Shown: positions 11,730 to 23,129 of the stretch, piece after piece
Position numbering within the stretch: the stretch's first letter is position 1
Layout of the letters: each line of letters starts with the position of its first letter
Source of the DNA: Diaporthe sp. PMI_573
Taxonomy: Eukaryota; Ascomycota; Sordariomycetes; Diaporthales; Diaporthaceae
Assembly (NCBI GenBank): GCA_021399435.1
Contig: JAJTUP010000005.1
Location: 496,001-560,000 of the forward strand
Direction of reading: 5' to 3'
DNA length: 64,000 nucleotides
Notes under the pieces: model-generated
What the model was told of the DNA's origin: nothing
The model's input: only the letters and a program-made list of their open reading frames with translations
Databases searched by the model: none
Program-made: the position numbers and the translations under genes

Positions 11730-14700
11730 ATGACAAATTCAATCTCAGAAGCTCTCGCGCAGCTTCACCTGGCCGAGGAATCTGCCAATGACGACGCGAT
11801 CGATGACATCCTCGAGAGAACAGCTCCCCACAGCCAGCGCAGACCAGAGCCGGAGGAGCTGAAGAAGCACCTTGAGCAGAAGTACCTGACTCCTTCTCAG
11901 ACGTTCTCTACGGAATGGCTCAACCGTTTGCAACAGTAGGTTGCCCTCCCTCCTCCGCTGCTTGCTAGCATGCGCAACTGCTAATCAACATGCGTTTCCA
12001 GACGGTGGGACTGCCCAGTCGACTATACTGACCTCTTTGGCATCGCGCCGACCCAAACCCGTACCGTAACACGCTTCCATCGAAAAGGTCTCGAGGGCAG
12101 GGTCGTCGGCTACAAGAATGTCACCGTCACTGCGAACAGCGCCACGGCGAAGAACTCGACCTCCCTCACGCGAAAGCCCGCCTCCCGAGCCGACTTTGTG
12201 CGCGGCGCAGCTGGCTTCTTCCCGTTTGCTCCCGGTGGTCTAGACGGCATAGAAGCCACTGCTGCTCTGGAAGATCAAGCGCTGCGGAACGCGGGGTACC
12301 TTGACGTGTCCTCGGGGGCGAACAAGCTCGAGAGGGTCATCAAGCTTGGTGAGGAGGGGAGGCTACTGGAAGTTGCACCTGGGATGTCAAGGGGCATCGA
12401 TTTCTCCAAGAAGAAGAAGACGCAGGCAAGCGAGGATGAAGCCAAGGAAGTTGAGGAAGAGCTCGACCAGGAGCCAGATCAGATACCCGAAGGTGATCAG
12501 ACGAACGGGGAGTCTGCTGCTAACGGCGACAGTGCTACCCCAGAAAACCAGGCGGAACAAGAAGGGGACGACGACGAGGACATCGACGCAATTCTTCCCG
12601 TCGAATTTCCTGCGCTGGAGCCACATGGAAAGCTCATCGCATCGAGTGCTAGAAAGGCTGGTCGCGAGTGGGCGCACATGGTGGACATCAAGCGGGAGAT
12701 ACCAAATTTCCACGAGCTGGTGCCGAACCCAGCGAGGGAATGGCCTTTCGAGCTCGACACCTTTCAGAAGGAGGCTATCTACCACCTCGAGAACGGCGAT
12801 TCTGTCTTTGTGGCCGCACATACCTCGGCCGGAAAGACGGTCGTGGCTGAGTACGCCATTGCCCTTGCTGCGAGACACATGACGAAGGCCATCTACACCT
12901 CGCCTATCAAGGCGCTCAGCAACCAGAAGTTCCGCGACTTCCGAGAGACCTTTGACGAGGTCGGCATCCTGACAGGAGATGTTCAGATCAACCCGGAGGC
13001 TAGCTGCCTCATCATGACAACTGAGATTCTAAGGAGTATGCTGTACAGGGGAGCCGACGTGATCCGCGACGTCGAGTTTGTAATCTTTGACGAGGTGCAT
13101 TACGTCAATGACGCGGAAAGAGGAGTGGTCTGGGAAGAGGTCATCATCATGCTTCCTGACCATGTCTCACTGATCCTTTTATCTGCCACCGTGCCGAACA
13201 CACATGAGTTCGCCTCATGGGTGGGACGGACGAAGAAGAAGGATATATACGTTATCTCGACTCCCAAACGACCCGTACCGCTGGAACACCACCTCTGGGC
13301 GAACAAGAATATCCACAAGATCGTGGACTCGGAGAAGAAATTCATCGAGAAAGGCTGGAAGGATGCAAACGCGGCCCTCCAACGCCGGGACCAGCCCAAG
13401 ACCAACGAGGTTGCGAACAATGCGCGGGGAGGCGGCAACCAGAGGGGAGGCCGTGGTGGGCCTAACCAGAGAGGCGGTAACAACCAGCGCGGTGGTCGTG
13501 GAGGTAATAGCCAGCGGGGAAGAGGAGGTCCCCCTCGGGCGAGCCACAATGCGGGACACATGGGCCGAGCTGGCCGTGTTGGAGGCTTTACTTCCGCTGC
13601 TCAGGACAAGAACTTGTGGGTTCACCTCGTGCAGTTCCTCAAGAAGTCGTCTTTGCTCCCGGCATGCATTTTCGTTTTCTCCAAGAAGCGCTGCGAGGAA
13701 AATGCCGATGCGCTCAGCAACCAAGACTTCTCCACGGCTCAGGAGAAGAGTCACATCCACATGATTGTCGAGAAGTCGCTGGCACGGTTGAAGCCCGAGG
13801 ACCGCGGGCTTCCACAAATCATTAGAATGAGGGAGCTTCTGTCACGTGGCATAGCAGTCCATCACGGTGGTCTCCTGCCAATCGTCAAGGAGTTGGTCGA
13901 GATACTCTTTGCGCAGACTCTGGTCAAGGTGCTTTTCGCGACTGAAACGTTCGCCATGGGTCTCAACCTTCCCACTAGAACAGTTGTTTTCTCGGGCTAC
14001 AGGAAACACGATGGCCACTCTTTCCGCAACCTCCATCCAGGCGAGTACACTCAGATGGCCGGTCGAGCAGGAAGACGTGGGCTGGATACCGTTGGATCCG
14101 TCATCATTGTCCCTCCTGGTGGTGATGAAGCACCTCCCGTGGTTGACCTTCAGAAGATGATCCTTGGCGAACCGCAAAAGCTTCGGTCACAGTTCCGTTT
14201 GACCTACAACATGATCCTCAACCTCCTCCGAGTCGAAGCTCTCAAGATCGAAGAAATGATTAAGCGCAGTTTCTCCGAGCACGCGACGCAACAATTATTG
14301 CCAGAGCACGAAAAGGCTGTCAAGATATCAGAGGCCGATCTGGCCAAGGTCAAGCGAGACTCCTGTGAGACTTGCGACGTTCACATGGACGAGTGTCACC
14401 AGGCGGCACAAGACTACCGCAGCCTCACGGAAGAGTTGTACAAAGGAATCTTGAACATCCCCATCGGCAGGAAATTCTTCTCGCGCGGGGCTCTGATAAT
14501 ATTCCAAAAGGATGGCATCAGGACCCCTGGCATCTTGCTGGCAGACGGGACGGGCTTGCAGGTTTCTGCGGACGTCGGACCTACGGTGCACGTTCTTGAG
14601 ATCAAGGCTAATAGGGACACCCGCGACTCAACTGACATGCTACCTTGCATACCGGCCTTCCGCCCTCTATTCCAAGATCTGCCGAAGCACAAGAAGCTCA

Positions 14701-15731
14701 TACAAACAAAGGTCATGCATGTGCCTCTCTCGGACGTTGAGGTCGTCACTGGGCACCAGACGAAAGGAATCGTACCTGAGATCTTCCAGGGTGGCGAGGC
14801 CGGCAAGGCTGCGAAGGAGGCGATTGTTGAGATCTGTAAGACTTGGCAGCAAGCTTACTTTGATGAGGCCGATTTGCGCCGGATCAAGAGTATGAATCTG
14901 CAGGAGATTGTACAGAAAAGACAACTGGCCGAGCAAGCGGTCACCGGCTCCGACGCTCTGAAGTGTCCTGAGTTCCTGAAACATGTAAGTGTGATCATCG
15001 AACTCAACAAGTATGGCCGCCTGGAAAGCCTGTCACTGACATCTCACCAGTTTGCAATGTGCCATGACCAATGGCTCATCAAAGAGCACATCGAGCAACT
15101 CCGCCAAGCATTGTCGAACCAGAATCTGCAACTCCTCCCTGACTACGAACAGCGCATCCAGGTCCTAAAGGATCTAGGATTCATCGACGAGTCCTCCCGC
15201 ATCCAGCTCAAGGGCAAGGTGGCGTGCGAGATCCACAGCGGCGACGAGCTCGTCCTCACGGAGCTCATCCTCGACAACGTGCTGGCCGACTACGAGCCCG
15301 CCGAGATCGCAGCGCTCCTCTCAGCCTTTGTGTTCCAGGAGAAGTCAGACATCGAGCCCTCGCTGACGGGCGAACTGGAGAAGGGCCGCAACACCATCAT
15401 CACGATCAGCGAGAAGGTGAACGCGGTACAGGAGCTCCACCAGGTGATCCAGACGTCGGACGAGAGCAACGACTTCGCGTGCAAGCCCCGGTTCGGGCTC
15501 ATGGAGGTCGTCCACGAGTGGGCGCGGGGCATGAGCTTCAAGAACATCACGGGCCTCACGGATGTCCTCGAGGGGACCATCGTGCGCACCATCTCGCGCC
15601 TGGACGAGACGTGCCGAGAGGTCAAGAACGCGGCGCGCATCATCGGTGACCCGGAGCTGTACCAGAAGATGCAGACTGCGCAGGAGATGATCAAGAGAGA
15701 CATCACGGCCGTTGCGAGTCTTTATATGTAG
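11730..15731 (+). CDS. ski2: Ski2-type RNA helicase of the Ski complex
   Basis: Three exons: 11730-11935, 12002-14984, 15051-15731, giving 1289 residues. The N-terminal arm has WDCPVDYTDLFG, which binds the Ski3/Ski8 partners in the family. Helicase motif I is AHTSAGKT near residue 341, motif II DEVH near 432, motif III SATVPN, and motif VI QMAGRAGRRGLD near 754. The C-terminal DSHCT domain closes the protein. The DEVH box and total length (about 1290) match Ski2 rather than Mtr4. The enzyme feeds RNA to the cytoplasmic exosome for 3'-5' decay. Between the two RecA lobes (residues about 542-587) sits an RGG-rich stretch of repeated RGG and NQRGG units. The last intron (14985-15050) is 66 nt, keeps frame and has no stop. 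It is called an intron because removing it joins LKH to FAMCHDQWL. Confidence 0.93.
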
Positions 15732-17014
15732 GCTGGTTTGGCAGGACTTCCTTTCCTCCTGTCTGACTGTGTTGGGTGATCTTGGCTTCTACGTTTCTAG
15801 GGCTCGGTGTCGCATTTGGTGGAGATGAAAGTGTGACGGGCGGCCTGGAGCATTTTCCTGTTCTTCTTTTCATGATATCACGATTGGGTATATTAGGTGG
15901 TCATGGCAAACTGAAAACGGCGGTTTGTGATAGACGATAATGGATTCAATCATGTACAGGGTTGCTGGGTGTTTTGATCAGTGAGGTTTCGCTTGCTGGT
16001 GTACGTCCGCATGTTCCAAGTGTTGAGGATTGCACATGTCTGCTAACTTATTCACAGGAACGTCTCTGCTTTCTTGAAGCATTCCACTGGGGGCCCTTCA
16101 AACAGATAACAGCATCAAGACACCACTCCAGCATATCAGCCACCCAATTTGATGCAGTTCACCCAGCGGTACATGAACAAAATGGTGCACACCAGGCCGA
16201 TCGACCAAGCCACCCACACCCTTTGCTTGCCCTTCACTGGTCAGCATTCACCAGCCCAGCCAAGCTAGGCAATGAAGAGCAGCCTGAAAACCCTGTCAGG
16301 CAGCCCTGCCCTGCCATTCCCTCCCCACTTGCCAGCAACGCGGCCTCGAGGGCCTTGGTGGGCGGACAGGCTGACTAGCTCAACGCCGGACCCTGGAGCT
16401 AGCCCTGGAGGACAGAGGACCGGCAATCTGACGTGGACTCATAAGCCATGGCTTCTTTTGCCTTCCAGGACACCTGAGACTGGAAGATGCCCGAGTGGTT
16501 AAGAGCCATGAAGGCACGGTCGAGGTGATGTCCTTTTTATTTTTGTGCCGATGGTCGATGGTTCGAGCCGCTTTCCTGTGATTTGATGTCCTTCTTTTTC
16601 GAATACCCGCACCATGATTCTTTCGACTCTCAGCCTTTCTCCCTCTTAAATCTTACCTCTCCATTCTTGCACCGAGTTGTATGCGTGGATCCATTGGGAG
16701 CACTTTAGCTGCGGCGTCATCCAATCTCCCCCATTCCCATTTTAGAGCCCTCAAGTTGTTGGGCTTCCTCAATACAGCAGCAACAAGGACGAACTTCCAT
16801 TTTTGACATGCCGGTAATAATTCATATGACTATGAGATGCCCTACTCCACCAACGCCAAACGTAGCCAAGTCCATTCCAAATGATCGTGATCCGGCCCCT
16901 CTTCTAACGCTTCAACCCACGCGGGGCCCCAGCATCAGTAACAACACCGCCTCGCCCCAGGTCTATCGCAACCATTTATCACCGGCCCGGCTCGCCCTCG
17001 AGGTCCAGTGCCTC
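15732..17014. other. intergenic between convergent genes
   Basis: 1.28 kb between the ends of ski2 and the ESCRT-III gene. Open frames here are short and compositionally random. A tRNA-like pair of A and B boxes near 16488 and 16560 was examined and rejected. Nothing else is visible. Confidence 0.5.
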
Positions 17015-17904
17015 CTAGGCCCTCAGCGCCCGCAGCCGCTGCTGCAGGGCGTCCTCCTGCTCGGGCGTGGGCTCGGCGGCGGCGGTCTCCTTGGCGGGCT
17101 CCTCCTTGGACGCGGAGGCGGAGGCGAGCTCCTGCGACAGCTCAACGCCCGCGTCGTCGGCCAGCTTGCCCAGAAGCTCGTGCACGGCGTCCTCGGAGAC
17201 CTGGACCGAGGTCGACTGCGTCATGGCGTCCTGGTAGATGTTGTTGGACATGGCATACTCCTCGTTCTGGTTCTTGAACTGCTCGAGGGTGACGAGGGTC
17301 TGTTGGACAAATGAAGATTCAGGATATTAGCCATCGTGTTATTCCGGCGGGTCTGGGGGAAGGGGAGGGGGGAGGCGGCTGTCGCACCTTTTCCGGGTTC
17401 ATGCTCTTCTGCGCCCTGCTCATTGTCCGCGACGACTGCGCCATCATGGCCGTCATGCGGTTCATGGCGTTGTTGGCCTGGATCTGGGCGACTGACAGCT
17501 CGGCCACGTCGGCGGCCTGGTCCATCTGCTTTGCGATGGCCTGCTTTGCGAGGAGCATGCGGGCCTTTTGGTAGGCTTGTTGTGTCTCGCCTTTCTTCAA
17601 GAGCTACAGGGACACGGATAAAAAATCAGCGTCTATCGGGATATGTATGGCTCGCGCGCATCCCATCGTCTGGGAGTCGGGCGTCACTGACAGTCTGGAT
17701 CTGCTTCTGGAGGTCGGCGTCTGCTTTTTGGGCCTTGGCTGCCTCGCGGCGGGCTTGTTTGGCATTGAACTGGAGGGTGTGGCAAGTCAGTATCGCGCTT
17801 CTCTACGTGACTCTGGCGAGAGTGCCCTGATGTAGGAAGAAGGGAGTGCGTACCCTCGCCTGGAACTCGGTCTGCATATCTCGTGCGAGTTGTCGTTGCG
17901 ACAT
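17015..17904 (-). CDS. did2: ESCRT-III subunit, Did2/Vps46 (CHMP1) type
   Basis: Four minus-strand exons: 17904-17854, 17769-17692, 17603-17388, 17299-17015, giving 209 residues. This is a typical Snf7-family layout. The N-terminal half is basic and helical (RFNAKQARREAAKAQK, then KKGETQQAYQKARMLLAKQ). A long central helix contains ANNAMNRMTAMM. The C-terminal third is acidic and ends EDALQQRLRALRA, a MIM1-like motif read by the Vps4 ATPase. Did2/CHMP1 modulates Vps4-driven disassembly of ESCRT-III on endosomes. Every exon length is a multiple of three. Vps2/CHMP2 is the main alternative; the ADDAGVELSQEL segment and the MIM1 favour Did2. The C-terminal Ala/Glu linker is low-complexity. Confidence 0.8.
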
Positions 17905-18359
17905 GGTGGCGGTGGAGAGAGGGGCTTATCGCGCGGGTAGGATCAGGTGTGACTGTTGTTCTTCGGAGGGCTGAGGAGTCGCAGTATGCTCGAGAATCGT
18001 TGGATGTCCCGGTTCGGGTTCCGTCGGCGTCGCTTCGATAGGAGGTCGTGGTTGTTCGATGATGACAGTCGTTGAAGGAGAAGAAGGTATTGGACTGACT
18101 GTCTCTGCCTCACCTGCCGCCTGCCTGCATGGTCCGTCTCGGCCCCGTGTCGGGTACTAGGCCATGGGCGTGGTGGTGGGGCAGGCAAGGTTGGGGACTG
18201 CGCCACAGAGCAATGACGTCCTTGTCAATGTACCTACGTACCGAGCAAGGGAGAAAGGGAACATTGGTCTAAGTCAAGCCACAGCTTCAGCCTCTCTCTC
18301 AAGTCAACGGCATCATCACTGGAGTTTCATAAATCGGAGGGCGAGACTGACACTACTAC
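17905..18359. promoter_or_regulatory. divergent promoter region
   Basis: 455 bp between the start of the minus-strand ESCRT-III gene and the plus-strand DUF427 gene. It must hold both promoters. I see no TATA element. Confidence 0.45.
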
Positions 18360-18941
18360 ATGATGCATTTCCATTTGCACCAACCAGTGATTCTCATCTC
18401 AATACTTGTTGTCACAACTTCATATCTTCTCTTCGGCCATATGAGCTTCTTCAGAATGTCATCCAAGGCAAAGATGAACGTGCAGTCCTTCCCACGGCCG
18501 CCTCTCCTGGAGAAGACGCCAAGGCATCTGCAGATCAAGTGGAATGGCCATCTCATAGCAGACACAAAGGATGCATACTGGGCACTCGAAACTCACCATC
18601 CTCCTACATATTATCTTCCACCCTCGTCTATCAAGGTGCCTCTCACAAAGACGGGACGGACCACTTACTGCGAGTGGAAAGGCGCCGCGACGTATTGGAG
18701 CATCGTCAACCCGGAAAGCTCATCTGAGACGGTCTCAAACAGAGTGTGGTCCTATGAGAAACCTACCAAGGGCTTCGAGGCTATCAAAGACTATCTTTCA
18801 TTCTACGCTGGCCCATGGGACTGCTTTGTCGATGGTGAGAAGGTTGAACCCCAGCCGGGAGACTTCTACGGTGGTTGGGTCACCAGCGATATTGATGGCA
18901 TCGTCAAGGGTAAAAATGGAAACTGGGACCCTGTACTGTGA
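18360..18941 (+). CDS. DUF427 domain protein with possible membrane anchor
   Basis: Intronless. The core (from about residue 37 to the end) matches the DUF427 family: SFPRPPLLEKTPRHLQI, then VIADT-like LIADTKDAYWALETHHPPTYYLPP, then a CEWKG segment and a WSYEKPTKGFEAIKDYLSFYAG segment. DUF427 is a small beta-barrel domain of unknown biochemical role, found in bacteria and fungi. If the first Met is used (18360, 193 residues), the protein begins with a hydrophobic segment of about 20 residues (ILISILVVTTSYLLFG), either a signal anchor or a signal peptide. Starting at the internal Met (18450) would leave a soluble protein of 163 residues. I give the longer form, but cannot decide. Family call is firm, function unknown. 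Confidence 0.75.
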   Translation: MMHFHLHQPVILISILVVTTSYLLFGHMSFFRMSSKAKMNVQSFPRPPLLEKTPRHLQIKWNGHLIADTKDAYWALETHHPPTYYLPPSSIKVPLTKTGRTTYCEWKGAATYWSIVNPESSSETVSNRVWSYEKPTKGFEAIKDYLSFYAGPWDCFVDGEKVEPQPGDFYGGWVTSDIDGIVKGKNGNWDPVL

Positions 18942-19663
18942 GGTGGCTCAACAATGAAACACACATGCCTTATGGGGCTTTTTGATTAACACGCGTGGAT
19001 TACATACCTCGACGGTCAATTGTACACTCATGGTTGCGTAATCAAATCCCTGTGTCTGAGGATTGCCCTCGACTGCTTTCCACCTTTGATAAAAAAGACT
19101 TCGAAGTTCCCAGTAGATTCGATGCCGCGAAGACTTCCGCAGTGGCTGCTTGGAGTGACACATAATCCAGGCTCGAAACCCTCGCAATGACAAAGCTTTG
19201 CCTTGTCTGCCTTAATTTTCCACGGGTTCTGCGCCCTTCTGTCCTGCAGATGAGGTATCAGACATTGATGTCGCCACGATGTGGGGCACTGGACTATTCA
19301 GGGGCCTCGAAGGCTACCTTACAATGCACCGTTATCTACGACGAGTCTTTCTCGTGGCTTCCTTGGTCTTTGTGTCGGTAGCACTTGTCACCTGGGCAAC
19401 CCGGGGTCTTTTTTTTCGAGTCTGGGTGCCTGTATCAGGCCAGCGGTCCAACGGCTTGTCAAGTTAGCCTCGAACCACTCACCGTCATTGTCACATTGGA
19501 ATGCCTCAGACCTCGCTCACATGGACCTGGCTGCCTAGCAGCATTGGCGTCGAAAGCCTCAGTCTGCTCCGGTTGGAAACTATATATAAACCAGCTCGCC
19601 AGCCCAACTCTCATTTGTCTTGTGGGACACCAACCTGCAACACTTCTATTACCACATTTCCCC
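18942..19663. other. intergenic with a TATA element upstream of the next gene
   Basis: About 720 bp. Short open frames only. A good TATA box lies at 19581-19590. No repeat or RNA gene seen. Confidence 0.5.
19581..19590 (+). promoter_or_regulatory. TATA box
   Basis: TATATATAAA, 74 bp before the first candidate start (19664) and 128 bp before the start with the better context (19718). It implies transcription starts near 19610-19640, which argues against the longer open frame that begins upstream of it. Confidence 0.65.
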
Positions 19664-21454
19664 ATGCCCAAGAAAGAACCTCTTCACAGACGAATGATTT
19701 TTGGTGGAGTCCCCAAAATGGCGAATCCCAAGAGAAGGCGCTCGGAAGATGATGACTCGCCACCTGCGAAGAAGCAAAAGACCAACACCAATTTCACGAT
19801 CAAGGAATTCATGGCAGACTTCCCACGCATGAGGGGACCCATTTCCATGGAGAACGACTCCCCGCTGCCTCGCACAGTTCTCGCAGACAATGAATTGAGG
19901 AATACTGCGAAAGACAGGAAACCTGCTCTACGCTCCACCTTCAACGTGACACTCCCGCTCCAACTTGGGGAGTACGAAAATGAGCAGGCGGAAAATGCGC
20001 CCTACGAGTGGATGCGAAAACAGTACTCACACTGCATCATACCTGAGCTGGGAGAGGAGTACGATTTTGAGTACGATTCCGAGACGTTCCATAGTCTACG
20101 GGATCTTCACAACGCTCGAGTTCGGATCCGAGACGGCAAATTCCTACCCGACTACATTGTCTGCAGCCTCGCAACCCGCTGGATCTGCTTGGAAGAGAAG
20201 GATCGGCCGCCATCTGATGGCTACCTCGCCAACGGCGAGGTCTTTGTCGGAGATTGCCTCCCTCTTACTGACAGCAACGATGACAGCAACGATGCCCTCG
20301 AGAAGTATTTTGAGGACAAATACGTAGGGGGAATCAGTGCGCAGCATTACATACCACGAAGCAAGTATTCAGTGCACTTTGTGGGCAAGCCAAACATGAA
20401 CGAGAGCAGGGAAATACAATCGGTCAACGTCGGGTCGGTGCTCATTCGGAACACCAGAACCGGCAACGTGGTACACATTGACACCGGACTGCCCAACAGC
20501 CGCGACACACGGGCGAGACAAGCAGGAAAAGTGCTCAAGTCTTGGCTGGAGTTCCAGAAGCAGAAGCACCCGGATGCCGAACTCGGCCCCATCACCAGTT
20601 CTGTGCCATTGATCCTCGAAGTCGACAGGGAGACCCATCCAACCCTTCGTTCAATCCACGCCCCCGTCTCTGCATCACTGTTCCTCCGCCGCCGCATCAC
20701 GAACTGGGGCGACGTGAATGCTTTCAACCTCAGAAACACGCCTTCTTCCAAGAACATGGCAAATTATGCCCTGCAGAACATCTCGGGCTGGCTGGGTCTG
20801 AAGTCAAACCGTGCGCGGCAGGGGGAGGGGCAGTCTAAAGGCAAGACCAACACTCGCCAGTCCTTTGAGAACAACTACCGTCGAGGCGGCCTCATGGGCC
20901 GGGAACAGCGCGCGCCAGAATCCGAGCGCATCTTGACCGCCACACAAGGTGAAGCACCCGTGTACAATGAAGAAGAAGCCGATTCGGATGATGAGGCCAG
21001 TGATCACGAAGGCAGCCGCGCCGGCAGCAGCCACGAGACCATCAGCGGTGACGACGATCCTAGCATCATGTACCAGCCCAATGATGACGACGACTCGCTG
21101 GACGATGAAGCGTTCGATGACGAGATGGCAATGGACGATGAACACGTCGAAAAGGTATCCACCAAGAATGTCTCTTTCAAGGCACCTAGCAATGAGCCTG
21201 AGGATACCGAGGCTGAGAATCTCTTCGCTGAGAATCCCAACGCCGCGGAGCCCTTCATTGTTGAGCCTGCTGCTGCGGTGTCCAGCCAGAAGGAGCGAAG
21301 CGACGAGATGGCCATAGATGAGCGCCCCAGAAATGCGGAGCCCAACAAAAACGGCGCTGCCAACGCGGGCCTCACAGCCAAGATCTGGAACTTCGACGAC
21401 AACGGTGAAGACGATGGAAATGGCAAGTACAGAAGTCTTTTCGCTTCAGCTTGA
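19664..21454 (+). CDS. uncharacterised acidic nuclear-type protein
   Basis: Intronless, 596 residues from the Met at 19664 and 578 from the Met at 19718. The second has the better context (CCAAAATGG). The frame is open further upstream, but a TATA box at 19581 makes that unlikely to be coding. I recognise no family. A bipartite basic cluster (NPKRRR then PPAKKQK) right after the second Met should be a nuclear localisation signal. The middle (about 60-400) looks globular. The C-terminal third is acidic and disordered (repeats of D/E, S and N), with a KNGAANAG stretch near the end. It could be a chromatin or transcription-associated protein, but that is only composition-based. I assign no function. 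Confidence 0.75.
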   Translation: MPKKEPLHRRMIFGGVPKMANPKRRRSEDDDSPPAKKQKTNTNFTIKEFMADFPRMRGPISMENDSPLPRTVLADNELRNTAKDRKPALRSTFNVTLPLQLGEYENEQAENAPYEWMRKQYSHCIIPELGEEYDFEYDSETFHSLRDLHNARVRIRDGKFLPDYIVCSLATRWICLEEKDRPPSDGYLANGEVFVGDCLPLTDSNDDSNDALEKYFEDKYVGGISAQHYIPRSKYSVHFVGKPNMNESREIQSVNVGSVLIRNTRTGNVVHIDTGLPNSRDTRARQAGKVLKSWLEFQKQKHPDAELGPITSSVPLILEVDRETHPTLRSIHAPVSASLFLRRRITNWGDVNAFNLRNTPSSKNMANYALQNISGWLGLKSNRARQGEGQSKGKTNTRQSFENNYRRGGLMGREQRAPESERILTATQGEAPVYNEEEADSDDEASDHEGSRAGSSHETISGDDDPSIMYQPNDDDDSLDDEAFDDEMAMDDEHVEKVSTKNVSFKAPSNEPEDTEAENLFAENPNAAEPFIVEPAAAVSSQKERSDEMAIDERPRNAEPNKNGAANAGLTAKIWNFDDNGEDDGNGKYRSLFASA

Positions 21455-21791
21455 ACACGAGGGACCAGGCGGAATGAAAGGAAGGTGAATGAGTGACGAG
21501 GGCATGATGGTACGGGGATGTGGATTGTTTACTAGTGAACCTTTGTCGTCGCTCTCCGTTTCTAGGTTTGGTCCATCACCAGGATCACACAAGTGAACGA
21601 AAACTCTCGGGCTGGAAGAGAGAGGCTGAAAGGGGGTTCCCAGGCGCAGGATTGATGGTTAGGTAGACCAACAAAAATCAGATTTTGTTTCGATTCAAAG
21701 CAAGGCCCAATTTGTGGCATCTTGACCACCAAAGGGCACAGTCAAGACTGGTCAATGCTGATCTTTCCTTCAGGTCGTTCTTTAATCATAC
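21455..21791. other. intergenic
   Basis: About 340 bp between the acidic-protein gene and the kinase-like gene. Nothing recognisable apart from ordinary flanks. Confidence 0.5.
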
Positions 21792-22983
21792 ATGAAGCTG
21801 TCTCTCGAGATCCTTGGTTCTGGCTCTGCTCGCTCAATTACTGGACTAATGCAAAGCCTGCGAGATTCCGATCCAAGTGAAGATGAGCAGACCTCCATCA
21901 ATAGTAGTGTCGATGTGCAAAGTTCTCGTACCACTGAGTCCGAGTCCAAGCAAAGTGGAACAACTTTCGAAGATGCTGAGGAGAAATTGCACAAGTGGAT
22001 GTTAGCACCACTGTCTGCGCACCTCAACGACCTCGCCCCTGCGCCATCCACGTCAGATGAGCACCTGCAGACTCTCGAGCAGTGGTACACTCGCAAAACA
22101 CACTTCTTTAATCTCGAAATTGTTGACAAGACCATCAGGGCCATCGAATTGGCATCATCAGAGGACCTCGAAGAAAGGATGACAAAACTCAGGCCACACC
22201 TCGCGCCTATATCAAAATACATTAGCAGCATTGACGTGCCTTGGTACTCTTCCGCCGACCTCGCAGTCTTAGAATGTGCGGACACAACAGACCCGTATCA
22301 TCCATGTCTTGTAAAGCATCGAAAAAGCGGCGAGAAGATGTTTTTTTTTTTTTTTGAAACAGTCGACAATAACAACACCCAGCCCATAAAGCGAGATAGA
22401 CATCTTGGACAAGATAGAAAAGAAAGGACTTGGACAAAAGTTTTATTGTCCGAAGCTCTTGGGAATTGTAACATGGGCCACGCCCGCAGCAGCGAACAAC
22501 AGCAAAACCTCCATCATGGGCTTCCTACAGACAGTAATTGATCAACCGATGCCCCTGACGACAAAACTGGACTCGGCAGTACCGCAAGACAAACGAGATA
22601 CCTGGGCTCGGAAGGCTGACCAAGCGAAGAAGATTTGGCACGAAAACGGCATTATCTGGGGAGACGCCAAAGCAGACAATATCATAGTAGACGCGGAAGA
22701 CAATTTGTGGATTATAGACTTCGGCGGCAGCTATACCGAGGGTTGGGTCGACCCCGAGATCGCAGAAACAAAAAAGGGGGACAACATGGGAGTGGACAAG
22801 ATAGTCAATGCCTTGAGAGACCCTGACGAAAACGCTGCTAGCAGCGAAATTAGCGAAGACGACGAAGATGCGAGAGTCACATCGACAACTGGCCGGACAA
22901 GAAAGCGAGTTGACGGATCTGACGGCAAACGCGATGAGAAAAGACACGAGACGGCTTGGTATTGTGATGCCTGCAAAGCATAA
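21792..22983 (+). pseudogene. protein-kinase-like gene broken by a frameshift
   Basis: Two overlapping frames together look like one fungal kinase-like protein of about 395 residues. The first (21792 to about 22392) has the N-terminal region. It passes in frame through a run of 15 T (22341-22355, five Phe) and reads on as ETVDNNNTQPIKR. The second frame takes over near 22393 with (E)IDILDKIEKKGL. It continues to the catalytic-type segment HENGIIWGDAKADNIIVD and IIDFGGSYTEGW, which correspond to the catalytic and metal-binding loops. The shift fits loss of two bases in an AGCGAGAT context (a GA repeat). No intron can repair it. It may be a true pseudogene or an assembly error next to the homopolymer. 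The catalytic loop has GD in place of the usual HRD. Substrate unknown. Confidence 0.7.
22341..22355 (+). repeat. 15-nt poly-T tract within kinase-like gene
   Basis: Fifteen consecutive T after ATG, coding for five Phe. It keeps frame between the flanking coding segments, but is a likely site of length variation or sequencing error. Confidence 0.9.
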
Positions 22984-23129
22984 AATTACACTTAACAAAT
23001 GATAGATATCCGCCAATGACAGCCTCATGAAACAATCGCAGGCTACAGCAAAATTCGACTATCTGTGTAAGGTATCATATATGCTGGTGACTACGACCAC
23101 TGCGTGTGACCCGGAATAAAATTCGCAAA

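Noticed and set aside
12301..12882. Overlapping open frame inside ski2
   Set aside because: Shadow of the real helicase frame, with Arg/Ser-rich random composition.
16488..16570. tRNA-like A and B boxes (TGCCCGAGTGG and GGTTCGAGCCG) about 72 bp apart
   Set aside because: The A box and B box each have a mismatch, the T-arm does not pair and no acceptor stem forms, so I do not call a tRNA.
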